Below are positions 7,716 to 17,134 of a stretch of 64,000 nt of DNA, piece by piece (position 1 is the first letter of the stretch; every line of letters begins with the position of its first letter). The translations under genes and the position numbers were made by a program. This DNA is from Micrococcaceae bacterium Sec5.1. GTDB lineage: Bacteria > Actinomycetota > Actinomycetes > Actinomycetales > Micrococcaceae. Where the stretch lies: positions 4,774,001 to 4,838,000 of the forward strand of contig CP143430.1 of NCBI GenBank assembly GCA_039636795.1, given 5' to 3'. The notes under the pieces were generated by a model. That model had not been told where the DNA came from. It made no database searches and saw only the letters and a list, made by a program, of their open reading frames with translations.

Positions 7716-9611
7716 CGCGTCGAAATGGGCGAGTCGCTCCAGGGATATTGACGTCCTGTCGGTGAACTCGAACCGGCCACCGCCCTCGGCAACGTACGTG
7801 ACACCTGCCTCCTCCGAAGCACCTCCGTCACCGGCGAGAATCACGACGGCGGCATAGTCGCCGTCGTGCGCGGTGCCCGCGGTTCCCACCCACGGAATAG
7901 TGAGTTCCGAACCCATCGGGTGGGCGCCGGACCGGACAAACGTGCCGGAAGCATCCAACGCCAAGCCAAACCCAGGCACGGCCCGCACAGAACTCACTAC
8001 GGAAGACGCAGCATCCACCGGCCAGCCACCAATTCGCAGCGAAGCCCCCGAAGAAGCAGCACCCCGCACCCGAACCAGCCGAAGCTCCACAGCCCCGCGC
8101 GTCACAGAAACCACTGTGACGGAAGGCCCGGGAGTCGCAGTTCCGGCAACCCCACTGCCGTGGTCGGGGCCGGCGTCGGGATCAGGAGTAATCCAGTGAG
8201 CAGTGAACCGTGAAGCGCCCACCTGGACTCCGCCCTCGGAAGACGAACCAAGGTACTCAAACCCGGTCCGATGCGTCAGCGCACCATCAACGTCAGCGAA
8301 CGTCACCGCGTTGTCCACGGACTCTGCGGAGAGGTCAGGGAACGTGTGCGTGGAGTACCCAATCCGGGCGTAAAGAGGGCTGTCGGCAACCAAAGCCCCA
8401 GGCACAGCGTGGTCCGTTCCGTGGTTCCGGATCCGCACCACACCGTCGGAAACAGTCGCATCCACTTGCCACCCCGGAGCCGCGATTAAGCGCTGGGTGT
8501 CGGCAACCTCAACAGGCAAGGGGGCTTCCACGGCAGTCCACGCAGGGTGATCCGCCGGAAGGGCCAAACCGAGCATCCCCTTCGCAGCCCAGTACGGCGA
8601 TCCGGCACCGGAGTACGCCTGCTTCATACCCGCGAACTCGCCGTGCCAGCCGATGGACAGGAGCCCATCCTCAGTGATGGACCCGTGCCGGGCAAAGTAG
8701 TCGAGCATTCCGGAGGCAGTCCGGCGCGCCAAACCCGGCTGCAGACGTGTGTGCCCGGACAACTCCCCTGCCCAGAACGGCGCTGCGGCTGCGAACCGGT
8801 ATATCAAGCTTCGCCCCTGAATCATAGGAGCCCCGTTGGACCCGACCAGGTAAGAAGCGTCATCCAGGAAATCAGCCAGCCGGTCGCCGTCGAGCTTCTT
8901 GCGTGCGGAAACCCGGGGACCGGAAGGTGCCATCAGAGCCCACAGCTGCGGGTACACCTGGAAAGCCCAGCCGACGTAGTGGTCGTATGCGCGCTCCGGA
9001 CCATCAGCAAACCAGCCCCCGCCCCGGTAGAGCGAGTCGTGGATGGCGAGTCCGGCGTCGATGTCTTCGTCCGAGTAGCGCCCACCAACAGAAGCCAGGA
9101 ACGTCTCCACCACAATCTGGAACCACACCCAGTTGATGGGCGGATAGTCCTCGCCGATCACGGTCTCGAACCAGGCTATGAGCTGCTCCTGTACGCGCTC
9201 CGGAAGCTTCTCCCACAGAACGTCGCGGGTCAGTGCCAGGCCAACCGCCAACGACGCCGCCTCAACCTTCGCCTGTCCCAGCTCCCCTGGCGTCGGCCAC
9301 CGGTTGGGATTTGCGGGGTTGGTTCCGGCGTCGAGCCCCTCGGCGTACCACTCGGCGATCCAGCCGGTGTTGGCGGGATCCCCGGCGATGCGGAACGAAG
9401 CCAGCAGGAAGGTACGGGCGAAGGCTTCCAGGGAATCGCTGCGAGGGCCGTACCGGCTGTTGGCGCCTGGGAGGTGAATGTTCGCGTGGTCCTCGGTCCC
9501 AAACCGGTGGGCCGAACGCAGCAAGTAATCCGCATAAGAGCACCAGTGATCGCGGGTCAGGCCTGTAAAAGGGGACAATGCAAAGTCCAGCGGAGGCAGC
9601 ACAAGAGCCAT
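7713..9611 (-). CDS. DUF2264 family protein, probable glycan-degrading enzyme
   Basis: 632 residues with the DUF2264 hallmarks: N-terminal SPFTGLTRDHWCSYADYLL, RSDSLEAFART and an alpha/alpha-barrel-like region, then a beta-rich C-terminal half. There is no signal peptide, so it is probably cytoplasmic. Family members sit in polysaccharide utilisation loci beside polysaccharide lyases and unsaturated glucuronyl hydrolases. Here the start shares one base with the stop of the DeoR-type regulator (9611), so it is third in the heparinase-regulator-DUF2264 operon. The exact reaction is not established. Confidence 0.8.
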   Translation of the reverse strand: MALVLPPLDFALSPFTGLTRDHWCSYADYLLRSAHRFGTEDHANIHLPGANSRYGPRSDSLEAFARTFLLASFRIAGDPANTGWIAEWYAEGLDAGTNPANPNRWPTPGELGQAKVEAASLAVGLALTRDVLWEKLPERVQEQLIAWFETVIGEDYPPINWVWFQIVVETFLASVGGRYSDEDIDAGLAIHDSLYRGGGWFADGPERAYDHYVGWAFQVYPQLWALMAPSGPRVSARKKLDGDRLADFLDDASYLVGSNGAPMIQGRSLIYRFAAAAPFWAGELSGHTRLQPGLARRTASGMLDYFARHGSITEDGLLSIGWHGEFAGMKQAYSGAGSPYWAAKGMLGLALPADHPAWTAVEAPLPVEVADTQRLIAAPGWQVDATVSDGVVRIRNHGTDHAVPGALVADSPLYARIGYSTHTFPDLSAESVDNAVTFADVDGALTHRTGFEYLGSSSEGGVQVGASRFTAHWITPDPDAGPDHGSGVAGTATPGPSVTVVSVTRGAVELRLVRVRGAASSGASLRIGGWPVDAASSVVSSVRAVPGFGLALDASGTFVRSGAHPMGSELTIPWVGTAGTAHDGDYAAVVILAGDGGASEEAGVTYVAEGGGRFEFTDRTSISLERLAHFDA

Positions 9612-10762
9612 CAGAGCGAATCCTCCAGCACAACGTCAGTCCGGACGCGGGGCGCACCCACGGACGACTCCCGCACGATCAGTTCAGGGTTCAGGTCAAT
9701 CCGATGCACTGGGCGCATCCTTCCTTCAGCCAGGCGGGCAGCCATGAGCTGCACTGCAACCTTGCCGACGTAGCTTTTGGGGGGCCGCACCGCTGAGATC
9801 GCAGGCTCGGCAAGGTAGGCCACTTCGTCGTCGTATCCCACGATCGCCATGCTGCCGGGAACATCCACTCCACGGTCCACGCAATGCTGCACGAACGCCA
9901 CGGCCTGGGTATCTGAGTGCACCAACATAGCGGTGGTCCCCGAAGAACGGCACAGCTCCAGGACGTGGTCAAAATGTTTGGCGCGTTCGCCATTATCCAG
10001 CTTGGCCGAATCCTCATTGATGGACTTGTCCAGCGGGATCTTGAGGGCGGCAAGGGCTTGCTTCCAACCGCGGACCACGTGCGGGCTGGTGGGACTGGTG
10101 GAATCCGTGAGGCAGCCGATCATCCGGTGCCCCTCCTGCCACAGGTGCCGCACAGCCATTCCCGCCCCGAATGCATGATCAGTCGCCACCCATTCAAGGC
10201 GGTGGGCCGGGATCTCGGAGGGCGCACGCCGCTCGGTCAGGATCACGGGGATGGGCAAAGCATTGAGCCAGCGCAGCAGCTCCTTGCCATGCTCACCGCT
10301 CATATCCGGCGCCACGATCAGCCCGTCGATGTTCTGGGTATCCAGCAGTGCCTGGACTTGGCGACGATTATCAGCAGCATCGTAGGCTGAGCCGCGCACC
10401 AGAATCCGGAGGTTCTGCAGTTCGGCCTCGCCGCGGGCACCGCTGATGACCTGCGGCCAGTAGTAGTCGAGCGAGGGAACCACCATGCCGATGGAATAGC
10501 TGTGCGCCGATGGCCTTCCCACCGCAACTGAGCGGTCCAGTGGACTGGGAAGCGTAGCGCCGCCATGCACGCGGGAAACGAGGCCTTCATCGGCCAGAAT
10601 GTTCACGTCACGCCGGATGGTCAGTTCGCTGACACCGAGTTTCGAGGCGATGTCGCGCACTGTGATAGCACCGTGGGCGCGCAGTTCCTCCATCAACCGC
10701 TCCCGCCGTTGCAGCGAAAACAGCGACTTACCGCTCCCCTCGGGACTTGTTTCGTTAGTCAT
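9611..10762 (-). CDS. Hybrid regulator: DeoR-type HTH with LacI-type sugar-binding domain
   Basis: 383 residues. Residues about 15-70 are a DeoR helix-turn-helix (RRERLMEELRAHGAITVRDI, then SELTIRRDV and HGGA). Residues about 85-360 are a periplasmic-binding-protein-like sensor of LacI type (IGMVVPSLDYYWPQVISGA, NIDGLIVAP, AIVGYDDEVAYLAEPAISAV). LacI repressors normally carry the LacI HTH, so this is a domain swap, also seen in other actinobacteria. It overlaps the heparinase gene by 8 bp and the DUF2264 gene by 1 bp, and presumably controls this operon and the divergent ABC operon in response to a sugar. Confidence 0.87.
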   Translation of the reverse strand: MTNETSPEGSGKSLFSLQRRERLMEELRAHGAITVRDIASKLGVSELTIRRDVNILADEGLVSRVHGGATLPSPLDRSVAVGRPSAHSYSIGMVVPSLDYYWPQVISGARGEAELQNLRILVRGSAYDAADNRRQVQALLDTQNIDGLIVAPDMSGEHGKELLRWLNALPIPVILTERRAPSEIPAHRLEWVATDHAFGAGMAVRHLWQEGHRMIGCLTDSTSPTSPHVVRGWKQALAALKIPLDKSINEDSAKLDNGERAKHFDHVLELCRSSGTTAMLVHSDTQAVAFVQHCVDRGVDVPGSMAIVGYDDEVAYLAEPAISAVRPPKSYVGKVAVQLMAARLAEGRMRPVHRIDLNPELIVRESSVGAPRVRTDVVLEDSL

Positions 10763-12713
10763 CGATGGTCTCCACAGTGAGGGTGAATGCGCCCGAAGCG
10801 CTGGTTTCGGCGGGCATGCGGAATCGCAGGCGCGTTAGCTTTTCGCCCCAAACGCCACTGAGGAGCGGATCGTCGAGGTGCCATTCATCCACGAGCACGA
10901 CGGCGGTCGCCGGCTTCCAGCGGAGCTGCACTCCCTTGGTGGTTTCCACGTTGGGAATGCCGTCGGGCGTGACCGTCGCCGTCGCGTCATGACCCAAACG
11001 AACGGTGCCGGCCGCGAGATAGGTGATGTCGACGTCGGGCGTTCCCTCCGCTGGCGCTGGCGGCAGGTTCCACCGGTCATCTATCATCACGGTTCCAAGT
11101 TCCCGGTTCAGCATGGAGGTCCGGATCCACTGCTCGGCGTGGTCCAGCCCGTAGGCGGAGCCAAGTCCGAGTGCGAGGGCCGGCTCCTCGGGAGTGGGCT
11201 CCTGGAGAACCGTAGCCGCGAAGGACGAACCGGTCCCCTGCTCCAGGCCGAACGGCGCCGGCACGCTGTGCCACGCGCTTTGCATGGCCCGGATCTGATA
11301 CCGATCAGGGCCGAACGTCTGCGCGGTGTAGGTGGGCTGGCCGGCGTCGACCAGCAAGGGGACCCCGTCCATGGCGACCACCACGGACCCGACGTCGCGG
11401 TGATTGTGGTGCTCACCGTTATGCCCGCCCTTGGCCGCGAGAGTGAGCCCGTCTGTGGTGCCGGGAGTTTGCCGGGCGATCATGATCTGGACGGAAGGAA
11501 GGTACGTCCCCCAACCAGGTCGCAGCTGTGCGCGTTTCGAGGGCTCAAAACGCGCTGTGCTGCTACTTAGTTGGGTGAGGGAGGTGAGGACGCGGCCTAG
11601 TCCAGCCCGCGGGTCGGGTTCGGGTTCGACGGCGGCAAAGGTTGCGGCGTGCTGGGCTGCCTCGGAGTCACCGAGTCGCACGGCCCAGCGGTGAAGCATG
11701 TCCCATGGCAGGCCTTGATATGCGCGGGCAGGACCGTCGGCGACGTTCAGGAACCAACGATGACCCAGGTGCATCCGGTGCGGGAACGCGACGAGTTTGC
11801 GGATCACCGGCAGGTCCACATTGAGCGTTCCGCCGGTAGCTTGCTCGAGGACGGCGAGTCCTTCAAGGGCGCGACCGGCCCCGTTCCACCAATAGGCGAA
11901 GCCTTCGTCAATAGCGCCGTCAGCGGGAATCGAGGCAAGAAAACGGTCAAGTCCCTCGATGCAGCGGGCAACCGTTTGAGCCTGTAGTTCGGGGTCATCC
12001 ACAAGCAACAGCGCGGCCACGATGATGTTCGAGTGGATCCAGGGATTCCAGTTGTGGACGTCCCCGTTGAGGCCCAGCCAGTGCCAGTCCAGCCTGTCCA
12101 GAAACGGGCGGATTACCCTCTCGTCGGTCTCCAAGCGAATGCGGTTCCGCAATCCAGGAGCGCGCTCATCCAGCTGCTCACCAAGCACCAGATCCAGCCA
12201 CGCGAGCTGGGCAACTACCTCACCGGCGCCCAGGTCCAGGTATGGGCGGGAGCGGTCAGGAACCACTTCGCCGTTGCGCGTAAAAACATCATCATGGGCA
12301 GCCCAACTCCAGGAGCTCTGCTCGCACAGGAGGTAGGCGCCGTCGATCACTTCATCAAGCCAGCCGCCTTGGTCGGGGCCCGCCACCGCAGCCATCACGA
12401 CGGCGCGCGTCAGCCGCTGCTGCCGGCTCGCCACGAGTCCTTCATAGGCCGTGCGGTTGCCGTCACGAAAATAGCGCGCGTAATGGGACACGAGCGGTTG
12501 AGGCCAGGGAGTGCCCTTCTCCGTCACGGCCTGGCTGCGTATCTTCGTGAGCGAGCGTGCAGCAACGCGCTGCCATCCGGCGTCGGATGCTGGACGAACG
12601 GTGAGTCGATCGCGTGCGCCGCGAAGCGATTCAACGAGGGAGCCAGCCTCAGCCTGGGAGCCCCACGAAGTGAGCAATGGTGGCGCTTGGACGGCGTCGG
12701 TGCCGATTGCCAT
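10755..12713 (-). CDS. Heparinase II/III-like polysaccharide lyase
   Basis: 652 residues from ATG 12713 (MAIGTD), chosen because AGAAG precedes it and the frame further upstream is not protein-like. An N-terminal alpha/alpha toroid precedes the heparinase II/III signature GGHNGEHHNHRDVGS and LLVDAGQPTYT in the C-terminal beta-sandwich. Such lyases cleave uronic-acid-containing glycans by beta-elimination. No signal peptide is seen and no sulfatase is nearby, so heparin itself is unlikely; short uronate oligosaccharides imported by the divergent ABC system are a better fit. It is the first gene of the minus-strand operon. Confidence 0.82.
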   Translation of the reverse strand: MAIGTDAVQAPPLLTSWGSQAEAGSLVESLRGARDRLTVRPASDAGWQRVAARSLTKIRSQAVTEKGTPWPQPLVSHYARYFRDGNRTAYEGLVASRQQRLTRAVVMAAVAGPDQGGWLDEVIDGAYLLCEQSSWSWAAHDDVFTRNGEVVPDRSRPYLDLGAGEVVAQLAWLDLVLGEQLDERAPGLRNRIRLETDERVIRPFLDRLDWHWLGLNGDVHNWNPWIHSNIIVAALLLVDDPELQAQTVARCIEGLDRFLASIPADGAIDEGFAYWWNGAGRALEGLAVLEQATGGTLNVDLPVIRKLVAFPHRMHLGHRWFLNVADGPARAYQGLPWDMLHRWAVRLGDSEAAQHAATFAAVEPEPDPRAGLGRVLTSLTQLSSSTARFEPSKRAQLRPGWGTYLPSVQIMIARQTPGTTDGLTLAAKGGHNGEHHNHRDVGSVVVAMDGVPLLVDAGQPTYTAQTFGPDRYQIRAMQSAWHSVPAPFGLEQGTGSSFAATVLQEPTPEEPALALGLGSAYGLDHAEQWIRTSMLNRELGTVMIDDRWNLPPAPAEGTPDVDITYLAAGTVRLGHDATATVTPDGIPNVETTKGVQLRWKPATAVVLVDEWHLDDPLLSGVWGEKLTRLRFRMPAETSASGAFTLTVETIDD

Positions 12714-12732
12714 AGGAATTCTTCTCTCATTT

Positions 12733-12791
12733 GTTCGAGTGTGAACGTTTAGGATCAAGCTCGATTGAGTTGAATGAACTGTCTTGTTCAT
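12733..12791. promoter_or_regulatory. Divergent control region of the glycan locus, two inverted repeats
   Basis: GTTC-N6-GAAC at 12733-12746 and ATGAAC-N6-GTTCAT at 12774-12791 lie between the heparinase start and the dehydrogenase start. They share the GAAC/GTTC half-sites with equal spacing and are candidate operators for the DeoR/LacI hybrid regulator. This is inference from position and symmetry. Confidence 0.45.
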
Positions 12792-12877
12792 GAGTATGTA
12801 CTGATTATTAGATGTGATGCAACACATAAATAACCGGTCGAACAGGCCGGCTGAAATCCGAAGGGAGGATCCCCTCA

Positions 12878-13891
12878 ATGTCGCTCAAGCCCCAGGCAAT
12901 GCTGGTCATGAATAGCGGAACCTTTGCTGATCAGTTCGATTCCACGCGACTGGAGCGGCTGGCAGAATTGGTGGATCTTGGAAATGAGCCGTGGACGGAT
13001 TGCCTGGACAATCCTGAGCTGTACGGTCGCTTGGAAGAGGTGGAAATCCTCCTCACCAGTTGGGGAGTTCCCCGGCTCAACGCCGAGCGCCTGGAGCGCA
13101 TGCCCAAACTCCGGGCAATTTTTCACTGTGCAGGAACGGTACGTAGCTTCGTCAGTGAGGCACTCTGGGACCGCGGAATCACTGTCACCAACGGTGCCGA
13201 TGCCAACGCGATCCCCGTCGCCGAATTCACCTTCGCTTCGATCGTCCTGGCCGGCAAGAAAGCCCACGTCCTGGCCAACGATGCCCGCACCTTCCGCGAA
13301 AACTGGAGCTACATCAGCGAGCGCGGCGAGCTGGGTAATATCGGCCGCGTGGTGGGCGTGATCGGATTCTCACGGATCGGACGGCGGGTGGTCCAATTGG
13401 TCCAGCAGCTCCAGGACGTAACCTGCCTGGTCTGCGACCCCCATGCCAGTCCCCTCGAGGTGGCTGCGGCAGGCGGCAGGCTAGTGACGCTTGAAGAACT
13501 GCTGCCGGTATCTGATGTGGTCACTATCCATGCGCCTGCCCTACCCGAAACCCGCAACATGATCAGTACTCAGGAGCTGCAGGCGATGAAAGACCACGCC
13601 ACGCTTATCAACACTGCACGCGGTTCCCTGGTTGACACCGCGGCCTTGGAAAAAGAGTGCGCCACCGGACGAATCACCGCCCTGCTGGACGTCACGGAAC
13701 CTGAACCACTGCCCGCTGACTCCACACTGTACGACCTCCCCAATGTGATCATCACCCCACACATCGCAGGCTCACTCGGAACCGAAACCCGGCGGATGTC
13801 CGATGCCGCCCTTGACGACCTGGAACGGTACCTCGCCGGCAAGGACCTCCTGGCCCAAGTAGTTCACGAGGACCTCGGCCTCAGCGCCTAG
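12878..13891 (+). CDS. D-2-hydroxyacid dehydrogenase, NAD-dependent
   Basis: 337 residues. The Rossmann loop is VVGVIGFSRIGRRVV (GxGxxG with Ser-Arg variation). Catalytic positions are Arg in NTARGSLVD, Glu in DVTEPEP and His in TPHIAGS, as in the D-lactate/glycerate/phosphoglycerate dehydrogenase family. GGGAGG lies about 11 nt upstream of the ATG. First gene of the plus-strand transport operon and divergent from the lyase, it probably reduces or oxidises a sugar-derived 2-keto/hydroxy acid released from the imported glycan. Substrate unknown. Confidence 0.85.
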   Translation: MSLKPQAMLVMNSGTFADQFDSTRLERLAELVDLGNEPWTDCLDNPELYGRLEEVEILLTSWGVPRLNAERLERMPKLRAIFHCAGTVRSFVSEALWDRGITVTNGADANAIPVAEFTFASIVLAGKKAHVLANDARTFRENWSYISERGELGNIGRVVGVIGFSRIGRRVVQLVQQLQDVTCLVCDPHASPLEVAAAGGRLVTLEELLPVSDVVTIHAPALPETRNMISTQELQAMKDHATLINTARGSLVDTAALEKECATGRITALLDVTEPEPLPADSTLYDLPNVIITPHIAGSLGTETRRMSDAALDDLERYLAGKDLLAQVVHEDLGLSA

Positions 13892-13974
13892 CCCCTCACA
13901 CACAGCGACCACACAGCCAACCACACACAGCCGCAGCTGCGGCAGACTTCCCAACCCCAACCAAGGAGAACGCA

Positions 13975-15255
13975 ATGAAGCGCACAACCCTCGCCGTAAT
14001 CGCCCTTGCGGTGACTGCAGGACTCGGACTCACCGGCTGTGCCGGCGCTGCGGGTCCCGCTGAACCGCAGGCGGCCGACGGCAAGACCAAGCTGACTGTC
14101 TCGGTATGGAACTATGCGGGCACTCCGGAGTTCAAGGCCCTTTTTGACGGCTACGAGGCCTCCCACCCCAACGTGGATATTGAACCCGTGGACATCCTGG
14201 CTGACGACTACCCCCAGAAGGTCACCACGATGCTGGCGGGTGGCGACACCACCGACGTCCTGACCATGAAGAACGTGATTGATTACTCCCGCTACGCCAA
14301 CAACGGCCAGCTGCAGGAAATCAACAGCGTGGTGGACAAGGTGGGCAAGGACAACCTGGCCAGCATCGATGCGTTCGATATCAATGGAAAGTACTTCGCT
14401 GCACCCTACCGTCAGGACTTCTGGCTCCTGTACTACAACAAAGACCTGTTCAAGGCCGCCGGCGTTGAAGACCCCAAGGACCTGACCTGGGAGAAGTACA
14501 CAGAGCTTGCCAAGAAGCTCACCAGCCAAGCGGACGGCAAGAAGGTATACGGTACCTACCACCACATCTGGCGTTCCGTGGTTCAGGCAATCTCAGCGGC
14601 GCAGAACGGCGCTGACCAGAACAGCGGCGAGTACGGCTACTTCCAGGACCAGTACAACACCGCCCTGGACTTGCAGAAATCCGGAGCCACATTGGACTTC
14701 GGCACTGCCAAGAGCCAGAAGACCAGCTACCGCACCATGTTCGAATCCGGCCAGGCAGCCATGATGCCCATGGGCACTTGGTACATTTCCAGTCTTCTGC
14801 AGGCCAAGAAGGATGGCAAAACCAACGTAAATTGGGGCTTGGCTCCAATGCCTCAGAAGAACGACGACGGCAAGGTCACCACGTTCGGTTCGCCCACTGC
14901 CTTCGCTGTGAACAAGAACGCAGCGCACTCCGATGAAGCCAAGAAGTTCATCGAATGGGCAGCCGGCGAAGAAGGAGCAAAGGCTATCTCCAAGATCGGC
15001 GTTGTGCCTGCCCTGCAGAACGATTCCGTGACAGCCGAATACTTCAAGCTCGACGGAATGCCCACGGACGAGCTGTCCAAGAAGGCCTTCACTCCGGGCG
15101 ACACCGCCCTGGAAATGCCCGTCAGCGATAAGTCCGCAGCCACGGACAAAATCCTCAACCAGGAGCACGAGCTCATCATGGTCGGCGAGAAGTCCGTCAC
15201 CGACGGCATCGCTGAGATGGACAAGCGCGTCAAGAGTGAAGTTCTCGGCCAGTAA
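13975..15255 (+). CDS. ABC transporter sugar-binding lipoprotein
   Basis: 426 residues. Signal peptide with lipobox LTGC (Cys near residue 22), then a family 1 extracellular solute-binding fold (LTVSVWNYAGTPEFKALFDG, VTTMLAGGDTTDVLTMKN, MMPMGTWYISSL). AAGGAG precedes the ATG. It delivers a sugar or oligosaccharide to the two permeases encoded immediately downstream. A lyase and a DUF2264 protein on the opposite strand suggest an unsaturated or uronate-containing oligosaccharide. Confidence 0.92.
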   Translation: MKRTTLAVIALAVTAGLGLTGCAGAAGPAEPQAADGKTKLTVSVWNYAGTPEFKALFDGYEASHPNVDIEPVDILADDYPQKVTTMLAGGDTTDVLTMKNVIDYSRYANNGQLQEINSVVDKVGKDNLASIDAFDINGKYFAAPYRQDFWLLYYNKDLFKAAGVEDPKDLTWEKYTELAKKLTSQADGKKVYGTYHHIWRSVVQAISAAQNGADQNSGEYGYFQDQYNTALDLQKSGATLDFGTAKSQKTSYRTMFESGQAAMMPMGTWYISSLLQAKKDGKTNVNWGLAPMPQKNDDGKVTTFGSPTAFAVNKNAAHSDEAKKFIEWAAGEEGAKAISKIGVVPALQNDSVTAEYFKLDGMPTDELSKKAFTPGDTALEMPVSDKSAATDKILNQEHELIMVGEKSVTDGIAEMDKRVKSEVLGQ

Positions 15256-15263
15256 GAACCATC

Positions 15264-16190
15264 ATGACTACAGAAACCATCACCCCGACGCCTGCCCCGG
15301 CACTCAGCCGGGGCAACAGGAAGCAGGCCAGGCGTAATACGTTGATCGGCTGGACGTTCATCCTTCCGAACTTCCTTGGGTTCCTGGCCTTCACCCTCAT
15401 TCCGGTCCTGGCGGCGTTCGCGCTCTCCTTCATGGAATGGACCTCGTTCAGCGCACCCAAGTGGGTGGGCCTGGCCAACTTCCAGCGCATGTTCGCCAGC
15501 GACTCCTTCTGGATCGCATTGCGGAACACGGTTGTCTACGCACTCGGCCATGTCCCGCTCACCATGGCGCTCGCTCTCATCCTCGCGATGCTCCTGAACC
15601 GCAAGCTCAAGGGCATCGGCTTCTTCCGGGTAGCGATCTTCTTTCCGTACATTACGTCCCTGGTGGCCGTAGCGGTCGTCTGGAACATGCTGTTCAGCCC
15701 GGACACCGGCCCGATCAACCAGTTCCTTCACGCTGTGGGCATCGCCGAGGCTCCGGGCTGGACATCCAGCTCGGACTGGGCCCTGCCCGCCGTGATCATC
15801 ACCAGCGTGTGGCGTGACATGGGCTACTACATGGTGCTGTATTTGGCTGGGCTGCAGGCCATTCCGACGGAGCTGTACGAAGCCGCGGAAGTGGATGGGG
15901 CCAGCGCCTGGCAGCGTTTCTGGAACGTCACCATCCCGTCGCTGCGGCCAACCACGTTCTTCGTGGTGGTCATGCTGACGGTCTCCAGCTTCAAGGTGTT
16001 CGACCTCATTGTGGTTATGACCAATGGTGGCCCTGGCCGATCCACCACGGTGCTGTCCCAGCTCATCTACCAGGAGGGCATCGGCGAAGGTAAGTTCGGC
16101 TACTCCTCGGCCATTTCACTGGTCCTGTTCATCATCGTGCTGACGATCACCGTCCTGCAATTCAAGATCCAACAGCGGAGGGAACGCTGA
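15264..16190 (+). CDS. ABC sugar permease, MalF/UgpA type
   Basis: 308 residues with six TM segments and the inner-membrane EAA loop (ELYEAAEVDGASAWQRFWNVTIP). It starts 8 bp after the binding-protein gene and shares one base with the next permease. It forms half of the membrane channel of the importer. No ATPase gene is present; actinobacterial CUT1 importers commonly share one MsiK-type ATPase encoded elsewhere. Confidence 0.93.
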   Translation: MTTETITPTPAPALSRGNRKQARRNTLIGWTFILPNFLGFLAFTLIPVLAAFALSFMEWTSFSAPKWVGLANFQRMFASDSFWIALRNTVVYALGHVPLTMALALILAMLLNRKLKGIGFFRVAIFFPYITSLVAVAVVWNMLFSPDTGPINQFLHAVGIAEAPGWTSSSDWALPAVIITSVWRDMGYYMVLYLAGLQAIPTELYEAAEVDGASAWQRFWNVTIPSLRPTTFFVVVMLTVSSFKVFDLIVVMTNGGPGRSTTVLSQLIYQEGIGEGKFGYSSAISLVLFIIVLTITVLQFKIQQRRER

Positions 16191-17134
16191 TGACCAACAT
16201 GGCTGAAGACCTCAAAGCACTGGAGCTCAACGTCCAAGCGTCGTCCGTACAGGGCGGCGCACCCAGCGCGGAAGACCGCCGTCGTACGGATCGAAAGCGC
16301 TCGCCCCGCGAGCAGAAGAAGCGGACCGCGAACTACGTCATCTACGGCGTTCTAGTGGTGCTGGTGGTGGCGCTCATGGTGCCGTTCATCTGGATGCTTT
16401 CCTCTTCCCTGAAGGAAAACAACCAGGTCCTCACCGTCCCCATTCAGTGGGTTCCCAAAGAATTCGTTTGGAGCAACTACGCGGACATCTGGACGCGCAT
16501 CCCCATGATGGGCTATCTGCAGAACTCCCTGTACCTTGCGGTGGTCATCACGTGCCTCCAGGTGCTGACGGGTTCGCTGGCCGCTTACGGCTTCTCCAAG
16601 GTCCGTTTCCCGGGCCGCGATGTGCTCTTTCTCTGCTACATCGGCACCATCGCCGTTCCGTGGCAGGCCTACATGGTTCCGCAGTACATCATGATGCAGC
16701 AGCTCGGACTGACCAACAGCTTCAACGCCCTGATCCTGCTGCAGGCATTCGGCGCGTTCGGTGTGTTCCTAATGCGCCAGTACTACATGACCATCCCGGA
16801 CGAGCTCTGCGAAGCCGCCCGCATCGACGGCTTGAGCGAGTACGGTATCTGGGCCCGCGTGATACTGCCCTTGTCCAAGCCTGCGCTCGCAAGCCTGGCA
16901 TTGCTGACTTTCGTCAACACGTGGAACGACTACATGGGTCCGTTCATCTACCTCACGTCCAACCGCCTCTGGACTGTCCAGCTGGGCTTGCGTTCCTTCG
17001 TTGGCCAGTTCGACGCCGAGTACGCCATGATCATGACCGGCTCAGTGATCTCCGTGATCCCGATCCTCATCATCTTCCTGATCGGGCAGCGCTACTTCAT
17101 CCAGGGCATCGCAACCAGCGGGATGAAAGGATGA
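16190..17134 (+). CDS. ABC sugar permease, MalG/UgpE type
   Basis: 314 residues. A charged, Arg/Lys-rich cytoplasmic N-terminus of about 50 residues precedes six TM segments. The EAA loop reads ELCEAARIDGLSEYGIWARV. The start overlaps the upstream permease by one base and the end overlaps the DUF624 gene by four (ATGA), showing one translationally coupled operon. Partner of the MalF-type subunit. Confidence 0.93.
   Translation: MTNMAEDLKALELNVQASSVQGGAPSAEDRRRTDRKRSPREQKKRTANYVIYGVLVVLVVALMVPFIWMLSSSLKENNQVLTVPIQWVPKEFVWSNYADIWTRIPMMGYLQNSLYLAVVITCLQVLTGSLAAYGFSKVRFPGRDVLFLCYIGTIAVPWQAYMVPQYIMMQQLGLTNSFNALILLQAFGAFGVFLMRQYYMTIPDELCEAARIDGLSEYGIWARVILPLSKPALASLALLTFVNTWNDYMGPFIYLTSNRLWTVQLGLRSFVGQFDAEYAMIMTGSVISVIPILIIFLIGQRYFIQGIATSGMKG

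Noticed and set aside
13930..13943. 14-bp perfect palindrome GCCGCAGCTGCGGC before the sugar-binding protein gene
   Set aside because: Short, GC-rich and in a low-complexity CACACA stretch; it could be chance, and there is no second copy or clear promoter context.
16447..17134. Upstream extension of the DUF624 frame to 464 codons
   Set aside because: The extra part is an alternative frame of the MalG-type permease; the ATG at 17131 overlapping the permease stop is the sensible start.
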